A DNA stretch of 12,515 nt. It comes from Deltaproteobacteria bacterium. GTDB taxonomy: Bacteria > Desulfobacterota_B > Binatia > Binatales > Binataceae. Under the pieces are notes generated by a model, which saw only the letters and a list, made by a program, of their open reading frames with translations, was not told the DNA's origin and searched no databases. The stretch spans positions 1 to 12,515 of the forward strand of contig JAKAVX010000031.1 in the NCBI GenBank assembly GCA_021827465.1. The letters run 5' to 3'. The first letter of the stretch is position 1. Each line of letters starts with the position of its first letter. Position numbers and translations under genes: made by a program. Positions 6,050 to 12,515 of the stretch are shown here, piece by piece.

Positions 6050-6961
6050 CTAAGCGCGCAGCCCAACACCGCCCCGCCGCCAGCGTAAAGCACGCGGAGA
6101 TTTCCACGCGGATAGGTCGCGGCCCGTGATTCTCTCAATCGCTTCGACTTCGGGCAGTAACTTTTCTCTGAGCCATGCGTCCGTGCCGGGGGCGAGCGGA
6201 GGAAACAGCTCGCCGCCGTCAAAAATAGACCGCCATACTCCAGTGTATTCCAGCGCGTTGATGGTTCGGTAGCGTCTGTGGCTCTTCAGCCAGTAATAGA
6301 GACGACGCGCCTTGCGTGCAACCCTCAAGCTCCTCGGCCGCGTTTGATACGAGTTCCTTGCGCGACTGTCGAATCTGCAGGACTCCGGGTCGATCCTTGG
6401 GATATTGAGGAAATCGCAGATGTCGCCAAGGTAGCGTCGGCAATCGGCCTTAAGGTCTTCGTAAAAGGTGATTAGAACGTTATTGGAGCCGAACTGCTCG
6501 ATCCAACCCCCGAGATGGTGACCGTAGCGGGCGCCTTCCTTCAACAGATGGTGGCGCTCAAGCTCTAATTCGAACGGTCCACGCACGATCGCCATTCGGC
6601 TGAGCATCCTGTACTGCGAGTGGGCACGCTCGACCGGGTCCCGCAGAGTAATGACTATCTTGCAATCGGGCAGATGCTTCCAAATCCGCCTTCGAGCTTC
6701 CTCGAACGGAAAATACGGACATACCTCCGCAACTGGCAGATCGCGAGTGCAATGGCGGAAATGCCACGCGTACCACTCGAGTCCCTTGTCGTAGTGCAGC
6801 GACCAGAAAGCCGTCTCCTTGACGTCGTGCGGCAAGCCTACGTGCGAGCGCAGCGCTTCGTTGAGCCACGTGGTCCCGGTTCGTCCGGGACCGACCGCGA
6901 TGAAATCGGGAAGAATCAGTTTTGCCTTGGCGGGAGTGCGCTTGCCGCGGGCTGTCATCAC
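6050..6961 (-). CDS. PAPS-dependent sulfotransferase (heparan-sulfate/Sulfotransfer_1 type), copy 1
   Basis: A 303-residue enzyme expected to transfer sulfate from PAPS to a sugar or other hydroxyl/amino acceptor. The 5'-phosphosulfate-binding loop is GPGRTGTTWL (24-33), after the beta-strand LPDFIAV. The 3'-phosphate-binding region is ITLRDPVERAHSQYRM, with R107 and S115 in the expected places. KETAFW (48-53) matches the KE-x-x-F/Y motif seen in glycan sulfotransferases. The end, FPPLAPGTDAWLREKLLPEV...GRDLSAW, closely resembles the neighbouring copy. No membrane segment is seen. GTG at 6961 is 10 nt from a strong AGGAGGAGGA site (6972-6981); the next codon is ATG (6958), 13 nt from it, and is the alternative start. 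The acceptor is unknown; nearby glycosyltransferases suggest a polysaccharide. Confidence 0.9.
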   Translation of the reverse strand: MMTARGKRTPAKAKLILPDFIAVGPGRTGTTWLNEALRSHVGLPHDVKETAFWSLHYDKGLEWYAWHFRHCTRDLPVAEVCPYFPFEEARRRIWKHLPDCKIVITLRDPVERAHSQYRMLSRMAIVRGPFELELERHHLLKEGARYGHHLGGWIEQFGSNNVLITFYEDLKADCRRYLGDICDFLNIPRIDPESCRFDSRARNSYQTRPRSLRVARKARRLYYWLKSHRRYRTINALEYTGVWRSIFDGGELFPPLAPGTDAWLREKLLPEVEAIERITGRDLSAWKSPRALRWRRGGVGLRA

Positions 6962-7248
6962 TGAGGCAGAGTCCTCCTCCTGAAATTTGCGAGTCTTCGC
7001 AAGCGATCACAGAAGCCATGTCCCGCCCTTGGCCCGGGTAGCGCGGTTTCAGACGACCCCCCGATTTGGTTTTGAAATGCGGAGTATCCACCCCGCTGCG
7101 GCGAGTTGACAGTGTCTTTTATCGCGGAAGTTGTTTCGATCGCAACGTTTTGGAACAAAAAAGCTCTTCGCGAGAACGCTTATGATTGCACCCAGCGCGG
7201 CGTCAACGGCCTTGCAGAACGAAGCCGCCAGCGGCAGGCTGGAGTCTG
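6962..7248. other. Gap between the two sulfotransferase genes
   Basis: No gene is supported here. On the minus strand it carries the Shine-Dalgarno of copy 1 (6972-6981). Just before that is a perfect inverted repeat, TTGCGA (6987-6992) and TCGCAA (6997-7002) around four bases, which could be an operator or a 5' leader hairpin. The gap is large enough to hold a separate promoter for copy 1, but I cannot identify one with confidence. Confidence 0.4.
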
Positions 7249-8118
7249 CTATCGCTCGGCCCGCGGGCGCTCTGGCGCCGGATGTTTCCACGCCGACAGA
7301 TCGCGCCCAATCAGCTTCTCGAAGGCCTCTATCTCGGGAAGAAACTCGCGCCGCAGGCGCACACCGACCTCGGGAGCAAGCGGAGGAAACTCCTCGCCGC
7401 GCCCAAAGCAGAAGCGCCACACGCCAAGCCGGTCGAGCAGATCGATCATGCGGTTCCATCGATTCAACCGCATCCAATCGCGCGCGTTGCGCGCGTTTTG
7501 CGCAAGCCTGCGGCTTCGCGGCGCGTGCGTCACCGTGTTGACGCGCTCGGTTGCAAGCGAGCGTCCCTCGACCATCACGCGCGGCGCGCCGATGAACTCG
7601 CATACGCGGTCCAGATACGCCTGTGGCGAGGCCACGAGGTCGTCGTACAAGCATACGAGAACCCGCTCGGCGCCGAAGGTTTCCTGCCACCTGCGAAGAT
7701 AATGCGTGTAGCGCGAGGACTCCTTGACCAGGCGGTTTTTGGCGATCGTCTCTTCGAAACCGATACGGGTCCACGCATCGCGGCGCATCACCCGGTATGA
7801 CGAATACAGCCGTTCGACCGGGTCCCGGAACGAGCAGATTATTTTCGCGTGCGGGATGTGCAGCGCGATCCGTTCGAGCGCTTGCGCGGAGCTGAAGTAG
7901 TTGGGATCAATCTCGCCGATCGGAAGCTCGCTCCCGTATCCGCGAAAGAATTCCCGGTACCACCCAATCCCGCGGGAATAATTCTTGACAAAAAAATCCG
8001 TCTCCTTGGTTCCGTGCGGAAGGCCAACCTGACCCTGAAGCACCTCGTGAAGCCAGGTTGTGCCAGTCCTCTGGGGACCGACCGCAACGAAGCCGGGAAG
8101 CCTAAAATCCTCAGCCAT
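7249..8118 (-). CDS. PAPS-dependent sulfotransferase (heparan-sulfate/Sulfotransfer_1 type), copy 2
   Basis: A 289-residue paralogue of the next gene on the same strand. The phosphosulfate loop is GPQRTGTTWL (14-23), KETDFF (38-43) follows, and the 3'-phosphate site is FRDPVERLYSSYRV with R98 and S106. The tail FPPLAPEVG...LRREFLPEIEAFEKLIGRDLSAWKHP lines up with that of copy 1, so the pair probably arose by duplication. The middle third differs clearly, which suggests a different acceptor or position on the same glycan. The start ATG at 8118 has only a weak, distant AGGA. It is the first gene of the minus-strand set and diverges from the polysaccharide operon beginning at 9219. It is presumably cytosolic and depends on PAPS made elsewhere. 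Confidence 0.9.
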   Translation of the reverse strand: MAEDFRLPGFVAVGPQRTGTTWLHEVLQGQVGLPHGTKETDFFVKNYSRGIGWYREFFRGYGSELPIGEIDPNYFSSAQALERIALHIPHAKIICSFRDPVERLYSSYRVMRRDAWTRIGFEETIAKNRLVKESSRYTHYLRRWQETFGAERVLVCLYDDLVASPQAYLDRVCEFIGAPRVMVEGRSLATERVNTVTHAPRSRRLAQNARNARDWMRLNRWNRMIDLLDRLGVWRFCFGRGEEFPPLAPEVGVRLRREFLPEIEAFEKLIGRDLSAWKHPAPERPRAER

Positions 8119-8923
8119 CTTTGGAATTTCTGTCCTGCCTTGAGGCGCTGACGACGCCGCGTAGTTTTACACAAGCGAGGGACGGATCAAACAGGGCTGC
8201 TCGAAAGGCCGCGTCCACCCTTGGGCGGTCAGCCGAGCCGTGCATTCGCCCGCGCGCCCACTCTTGTCCGTCCCACTGAAGAAGTACTTACGATTGACCG
8301 CGCAGCATCGCGCGTCCACCGCCTCTCCTCGCGCGCGTGCGGACGACTGTCGGAGGCTTGCGACACCATGCTCAGGACCTAGCCCGCCACGGCTGCCAAG
8401 CCTTTCAGGAACAGATCCGTTCCAAGCCTGGGTACCGTTACGACCGCCAGCACCTCGCTTGCCGTTCCCGCCAACGCCCGGACGCCGAGCGTAATCCGCG
8501 CGTCCACGAGCAGCGCCGCAGTGCTCGTTCTCAACGCAACCGCAAGCGCCGAGCATCCGTCCCGCCTCTTCTCCAATCCCATGAAAGCGCCGACCCGCGA
8601 CCATGCGCTTTCTCGCATCGATGATAGACAACGCTCAACATTGTATTCACTGCGCTTCAATGGGAATATCCTATTACCCTGTTCGCCTTATTCGCCTCGA
8701 CTAGGCACGGTCAAGCGTTAGTTCCTTTCCTGACCCGACACCGCCTGATTTCGCGCGCTGAGAGCCATATTCTTTTTCGGGAGGCCGGCCTTTGTAGGAA
8801 TTCGTGCTTGCCTACGAAGAGCGCTTTCCAGCGTTTGTTTACATCCCGCGGCCTCTTCGCGCGTTTGTGCAGATTTTTTCCGTCCGAGCAGTGCACCTTT
8901 GTCGCGACAACTCGCGCCTGATT
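8119..8923. other. Intergenic stretch upstream of the divergent sulfotransferase and polysaccharide genes
   Basis: About 800 nt in which I recognise no gene. Open frames exist on both strands (for example minus 8379-8660 and 8167-8631), but they overlap one another, lack good start sites and match no family I know. The minus frame 8379-8660 has an Ala/Val-rich end that could be a decayed remnant. From about 8640 the sequence is visibly more AT-rich, as expected of a regulatory region. I could not place a confident -35/-10 or -24/-12 promoter. Confidence 0.4.
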
Positions 8924-9196
8924 ATGCACTATCGTGTAACGCTCACCACTTTACTACTCACTGCATTCACGCCCTTGATTCACGCTGAAAACTACCACAC
9001 ACTTTCGCTCGGCGGGATGTATTCCCACGGCAGATGTAGGTATCCGACTTCCTTCCCCGCAGAGCCGATGCGGCGGACCGGCGGACGCTCATCAGCGCGC
9101 ATCGCCTTAGCTGGCCATAGGCGCGCGCGCGCCGCCTTCGTTCCGCAGACCTGCCTCCTCCCGGCAAACCCAACAGGCGCCTTGGCGCGCCTTTAA
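8924..9196 (+). CDS. Possible small exported protein or gene remnant with a signal peptide
   Basis: A 90-codon ORF whose first residues, MHYRVTLTTLLLTAFTPL then IHA before ENYH, look like a type I signal peptide with cleavage after residue 21. Past about residue 40 the sequence becomes Arg/Ala-rich and reads like non-coding GC-rich DNA, and no family is recognised. There is no ribosome binding site before the ATG, and early codons (TTA, CTA, ACT) are unlike those of the neighbours. It ends 22 nt before the Wzz-like gene. It may be a true small secreted protein, the 5' remnant of a broken gene, or chance. Confidence 0.25.
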   Translation: MHYRVTLTTLLLTAFTPLIHAENYHTLSLGGMYSHGRCRYPTSFPAEPMRRTGGRSSARIALAGHRRARAAFVPQTCLLPANPTGALARL

Positions 9197-9218
9197 CTGA
9201 AAAGGATCACCGATTCAG

Positions 9219-10112
9219 ATGGATCTCGCACATGCTCGCCGCGCCGACCAGTGGCCAATTGTGCAATCGGCGACTTCGAGCGACGGCCTCGACGAAGGCG
9301 CTCGCCTCCTGCTCTATTGGCAGATAATCCGGTCGCGCCTGAACCTCCTCGGCTTGTCCGTCCTGTGCGCAACGTTGCTGACTTTTGTTGTTACGACCTT
9401 TATCGAGACGCCGCGCTACCGAGCGATTGCTATTCTGCGCCCGGTCGATACGCAGGCGGCAATCAGCCGTTTGTGGGGAATGGTGGGCGCGCCGCCAATC
9501 GGCGCCGGGCGTCTACGGGAGCAGCAGACCGACGCGAAGGCTGAAGAGTTCGTCTCGATCTTAACCAGTTACTCCTTCACCTCGAAGCTGATTTCACAGT
9601 ACGGGCTCGCGGGCAACCTCGAGGGAAAGCCGAGCAGGATATGGCCATTTCACGTGGATCACTCGCGATGGAATCTGTACCACGTGATGCTTGGGCGATT
9701 CAGCAGCCAGTACCATTCGGCGAGCGGCAACCTCGTGCTCCGTTTCGTCGATCCAAGTCCGGAACGCGCGCGCGCTATCCTACAAATATATATTCAGAGC
9801 CTGCGCACCCAGCTCCGTCGTGCCGCCGTGCAGGATGCACGCCTGGCCGCGGCCGAATTGAGCCGCCAGGCTCGCGCCGCCTCCGATACCTTTCTGCAGG
9901 AGCAGCTTTACGGTTTTGTCGCCGCTCAGCTCCAGCGCAAGGATCTTGCCGACGTCGATGCGGACTTCGCATTCAGGGTGATCGAGCCGCCCGTCGTCCC
10001 GGATACTCCTTACCAGCCGAAAATCCCGTTGGATTGTGTCCTTGCGGCCTTGGTGTCGACGTTCCTTTCCACGCTGGCGGTGATCGCCGTTGATTCCAAG
10101 CAGGCGCAATGA
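9219..10112 (+). CDS. Wzz-like polysaccharide chain-length determinant
   Basis: A 297-residue protein with the Wzz/PCP layout: a cytoplasmic N-terminus of about 40 residues, a membrane segment (about 43-62, LLGLSVLCATLLTFVVTTFI), the strand motif TPRYRAIAILRP just outside it, a mainly helical periplasmic domain, and a proline-rich PPVVPDTPYQPKIP before the second membrane segment (about 270-290). Such proteins set the length of polymers made by Wzy and help export. It ends soon after the second membrane segment with no Walker motifs, so it is not a fused tyrosine kinase; one could be encoded elsewhere. An AAAGGA site lies about 13 nt before the ATG. The stop overlaps the next gene's ATG as ATGA. 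Confidence 0.82.
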   Translation: MDLAHARRADQWPIVQSATSSDGLDEGARLLLYWQIIRSRLNLLGLSVLCATLLTFVVTTFIETPRYRAIAILRPVDTQAAISRLWGMVGAPPIGAGRLREQQTDAKAEEFVSILTSYSFTSKLISQYGLAGNLEGKPSRIWPFHVDHSRWNLYHVMLGRFSSQYHSASGNLVLRFVDPSPERARAILQIYIQSLRTQLRRAAVQDARLAAAELSRQARAASDTFLQEQLYGFVAAQLQRKDLADVDADFAFRVIEPPVVPDTPYQPKIPLDCVLAALVSTFLSTLAVIAVDSKQAQ

Positions 10113-11032
10113 CCAATCCGTCGCTGACCCGGTTTTTAAGTCCATTCCGTAGAGAGTTCGCGATGAAGTTTTCTCTCGTGATGCCAACGGTCGAACGCAC
10201 CATAGAACCGCAACGGTTTTTCCAATCGCTTCGCGATCAGACCTTCACCGATTTCGAACTGATCGTAGTGGACCAGAATCGCGACCAACGGCTGCTGGAG
10301 CTCGTTGACCGCTTTTGCGGTTTTTTTTCCATCACCCATCTGCGGCCGACAGCGATCGGGGCCTCTCACGCCCGCAACGTGGGACTCCGGGTGGCGAGCG
10401 GGAACGTGATCACCTTTCCTGATGATTATTGCTGGTACGCCGACCGAACCCTCCTGGAGCGTGCGGCCGCCATTCTGGCCGCTCGTCAGCGTCTCGCAGC
10501 GGTTACCGGTCGCGCGCTCGATGAGCACGGCCGGCCCTGCCAGTTGCGATGGCCGACGCGCCCGGGGCGCCTCAATTGCTTTAACCTCTGGCGTATGGCG
10601 GTAGAGTTCACGATGTTCATGCGCCGCGAGTTATTCCAGGCGGTTGGCGAATTCGACGAGCACCTGGGACCTCCATGGTCGGCCGGTGAAGGCAGTGACT
10701 TGTTGATCCGCGCCTTGAGTGCCGGGTTTCGAATCGATTACGAACCAGGCCTTGTCGTTCAGCATCCGAATCCGGTCGTAGTTCATGACGAGCGCGTCCG
10801 CCGTCGCGCCTACCGGTACTCGGTCGGCTTTGGGCGCACTCTCAGAAAGAACGGCTATCCTGTCGCGACGGTTGCGTATCATTGCGCCCGCCCCGTCGGT
10901 GCGGCGCTGCTGGCGCTGCTTCTCGGCCGGCAACGCCAGGCGAAATACTACTGGGCGGCAAGTCGTGGAAAGATCCGCGGCTTCGCCCGCCCTGGTCCAG
11001 ACGCCACGCCCAACTGCACGTCATTACTTTGA
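10109..11032 (+). CDS. Family 2 glycosyltransferase
   Basis: A 307-residue GT2 enzyme. Motifs in order are KFSLVMPTVERT (from 20), LIVVDQNRDQ (D55), GASHARNVGL (84-93), the metal-site region FPDDYCWY (D105-D106) and FDEHLGPPWSAGEGSDLLIRAL (182-203), whose acidic residues fit the catalytic base region. A final hydrophobic stretch (VGAALLALLLG) may touch the membrane. It would add a sugar to the lipid-linked repeat unit. The ATG at 10109 overlaps the Wzz stop as ATGA, favouring coupling; ATG at 10163 (residue 19) would begin at the conserved fold and is a real alternative. The coding region contains T8 (10321-10328), a possible slippage tract. Confidence 0.88.
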   Translation: MTNPSLTRFLSPFRREFAMKFSLVMPTVERTIEPQRFFQSLRDQTFTDFELIVVDQNRDQRLLELVDRFCGFFSITHLRPTAIGASHARNVGLRVASGNVITFPDDYCWYADRTLLERAAAILAARQRLAAVTGRALDEHGRPCQLRWPTRPGRLNCFNLWRMAVEFTMFMRRELFQAVGEFDEHLGPPWSAGEGSDLLIRALSAGFRIDYEPGLVVQHPNPVVVHDERVRRRAYRYSVGFGRTLRKNGYPVATVAYHCARPVGAALLALLLGRQRQAKYYWAASRGKIRGFARPGPDATPNCTSLL

Positions 11033-12363
11033 ACCACACCCTTCTTTGCGCTTCTTTCTGCCTGCTCCTGTGCCTGGGCTACACTGAATTCACCAGGCGC
11101 GGAACCGCCAATGTCATCCTGCTCGCGCTGGTTGCCGAGAGCCTGTTACTCGTACAGGGTCAGGCGCTCTTCGTTCTGACCGACCTCTCGGCCCAGCCGG
11201 TGGTCCTCTATCCCGGTCCCGAACCGAAAGTCATAAGCGCGGCCGGTTTCACAATAGCCAATCTGTGTGTGACCGCCTCGCTTGTCGTTCTCGCGATTAC
11301 CTACGTGCTCGCCCGCCCGACCCCAGAGAACCCGCCTTTGCGGCATCCGCAGCGCGGGGAGATCGAGACCGCGCCCTCGTATGCCGCCGCTGCGGGGGTC
11401 GTCGCGCTCGGAATTATCGGGCTCGTGGTGCTGTTTGGCGGCTTGCGGCATCTGCTGCACAACCCGGGCACGATGGTCGGTGGTCAGACTCTTCTGTTGA
11501 TTCTGCTCTTCTGGGGCAAGATGCCACTTCTTCACAAGACCGCGTACCATCGCCGGCCTGTGTGGATCGATCACGCGCTGTTTCTTCTTGTTCTTTTCTT
11601 TCTGATGTTCAACTCGCGCCTTTTGGCCCTGATCGCTATCGCCGAGTACGGAATTCTTCATCACTATCGATCCGCGTCGCGCCGCCTTGGTGCGCGCGCA
11701 ATCGTGGGATGCATTACGGCGTTACTGGTTGTCTTCGTCTACGGAACATTGAGAAACTTCGCCGATCTGTTTCATACCTACGATCTTCGACTGCTGCGGT
11801 TGTATTACCTACTTCCGGCGACGCATGCCTTAAATCCGCTGGCCCTTCTGTATGAGCAGGACGAATCCACGTTTTCCGGATTCGCTGGAATTCTTTCCGC
11901 CTATTGCGCACACGGAATATCGTACGATTTTGGAGCTTCCAACCTTCAGTTGCTGCTTCACTTCCTTCCGAACGCGGCACGGTCGGGCGTGTTTGCCAAT
12001 CTTCAGCAGTGGGTCTCCACGGTTTACCCATATCACGGCTCGGTGCTGCCCGGTGGATACGAGGCGGCATTCGCTCACTTTGGATTTGTCGGCGTGTTGC
12101 TTTTTTCGATAGCCGTCGGATGGCTTCCGGCGCTACTCCATCGACGCCTCACTGACCCGGGTGCGGATCCCCTCTTTTACGGAATAGTCGCGGCGAACAT
12201 GCTCACGGTATTCATTCTCGATTGGTGGGGAGTCGCATTCTTTCTTCTGGCCGATCTGGCCGTGCTGTGCGGCTATCGGATAACGCTGCTCGTCTTTCGC
12301 CCGGTGTCATTGAAATCAGTTCTGGCCGCTTCGCCTCAAGGAATCGCCGACGTATGCGAATAG
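11029..12363 (+). CDS. Wzy-like polysaccharide polymerase, polytopic membrane protein
   Basis: A 444-residue very hydrophobic protein with roughly ten to twelve membrane segments and a large extracytoplasmic loop in the second half (about residues 270-350). It ends with PGGYEAAFAHFGFVGVLLFSIAVGWL, a pattern common in O-antigen/EPS polymerases (a loop with Gly, Tyr and Glu, then fG-x-xG). Wzy proteins join lipid-linked repeat units in the periplasm. I place the start at TTG 11029, which overlaps the previous stop as TTGA and leads directly into the first membrane segment. The frame is open back to ATG 10882, but that extension is Arg/Pro-rich and lies inside the previous gene. No ribosome binding site is evident, consistent with coupling. 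Sequence divergence is high in this family, so the call rests on topology and context. Confidence 0.75.
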   Translation: MNHTLLCASFCLLLCLGYTEFTRRGTANVILLALVAESLLLVQGQALFVLTDLSAQPVVLYPGPEPKVISAAGFTIANLCVTASLVVLAITYVLARPTPENPPLRHPQRGEIETAPSYAAAAGVVALGIIGLVVLFGGLRHLLHNPGTMVGGQTLLLILLFWGKMPLLHKTAYHRRPVWIDHALFLLVLFFLMFNSRLLALIAIAEYGILHHYRSASRRLGARAIVGCITALLVVFVYGTLRNFADLFHTYDLRLLRLYYLLPATHALNPLALLYEQDESTFSGFAGILSAYCAHGISYDFGASNLQLLLHFLPNAARSGVFANLQQWVSTVYPYHGSVLPGGYEAAFAHFGFVGVLLFSIAVGWLPALLHRRLTDPGADPLFYGIVAANMLTVFILDWWGVAFFLLADLAVLCGYRITLLVFRPVSLKSVLAASPQGIADVCE

Positions 12364-12515
12364 GCATTGATGCGCGCCTCTTAACCTACCGGCGCGGGAT
12401 GGGCAATTACGTTTACTCCTTGCTGAACGGTGTCTCCGCGATCCCCAGCCGCCACGAATTTTTCCTTTTTTTGAGCGCCGCCGACGCCCACAATCCGGAG
12501 ACACTTCCGACAATG
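12354..12515 (+). CDS. Glycosyltransferase, GT4/GT-B type, N-terminal part (3' partial)
   Basis: An open frame of 54 codons that runs off the window. It starts MRIGIDARLLTYRRGMGNYV, the classic opening of GT4 family glycosyltransferases, with IDAR followed by a Gly-rich G-x-G/N-Y motif. A helix (YVYSLLNGVS) and a second strand (EFFLFLSA) follow. The ATG overlaps the end of the polymerase gene by 10 nt in another frame, which continues the overlapping operon. The donor-binding C-terminal half is not visible. Confidence 0.82.
   Translation, partial: MRIGIDARLLTYRRGMGNYVYSLLNGVSAIPSRHEFFLFLSAADAHNPETLPTM

Noticed and set aside
7106..7111. TTGACA as a -35 promoter box on the plus strand
   Set aside because: No matching -10 box at 16-18 nt and no plus-strand gene downstream.
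8379..8660. Minus-strand ORF with an Ala/Val-rich end in the long gap
   Set aside because: It opens with TTG and no ribosome binding site, overlaps an equally long ORF on the same strand (8167-8631), and is not recognisable.
9113..9128. GG-N10-GC pattern before the Wzz-like gene as a sigma-54 promoter
   Set aside because: The -12 part lacks the TT of TTGC and lies in a CG-repeat run where such spacing arises by chance.
10882..11028. Upstream extension of the Wzy-like gene to ATG 10882
   Set aside because: The extra 49 residues are Arg/Pro-rich, lie wholly within the preceding glycosyltransferase frame, and come before the first membrane segment; TTG at 11029 overlapping the previous stop is more natural.

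Overview
The window is GC-rich DNA with tightly packed genes from a Gram-negative bacterium. It holds Tad pilus inner-membrane genes, a sigma-54 activator, Wzz/Wzy-type polysaccharide genes and a probable selenoprotein. This would suit a soil or subsurface lineage of the former Deltaproteobacteria type (Myxococcota, Desulfobacterota or Binatota-like). That placement is inference from gene content only; no rRNA or other marker gene is present.

Layout. (1) 1-2127, plus strand: the end of the Tad secretion ATPase gene (tadA/cpaF), then tadB and tadC, almost touching. (2) 2256-2792: a soluble three-repeat TPR protein in the position where tadD often sits. (3) 2855-3301: a PrxQ/Bcp-like peroxiredoxin whose peroxidatic cysteine codon is an in-frame TGA. 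A hairpin with bacterial SECIS geometry starts 11 nt after the TGA. This is the most notable feature of the window: a likely selenocysteine peroxiredoxin that ordinary gene calling would break or shorten. (4) 3302-4784: a regulatory region with a good sigma-54 promoter match and an upstream inverted repeat. It drives a sigma-54 activator gene that lacks a sensor domain, and a strong intrinsic terminator follows. (5) 5003-8118, minus strand: transcribed in the order sulfotransferase, sulfotransferase, family 2 glycosyltransferase. (6) 8119-9218: about 1.1 kb without a convincing gene, apart from a weak ORF with a signal peptide. (7) 9219-12515, plus strand: an overlapping gene set of Wzz-like chain-length protein, family 2 glycosyltransferase, Wzy-like polymerase and the start of a GT4-type glycosyltransferase that runs off the window.

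How the parts may work together. The divergent clusters 5 and 7 look like one surface-polysaccharide locus. Glycosyltransferases build a repeat unit, the Wzy-like protein polymerises it, the Wzz-like protein sets chain length, and two paralogous sulfotransferases could add sulfate. The Tad genes to the left make a surface pilus, so the window as a whole leans towards adhesion and cell-surface structures. The sigma-54 activator may control itself and possibly a neighbouring locus, but I found no equally good sigma-54 promoter before the polysaccharide genes. No selenocysteine machinery (selA, selB, selC, selD) lies in the window, so the selenoprotein call depends on the rest of the genome.
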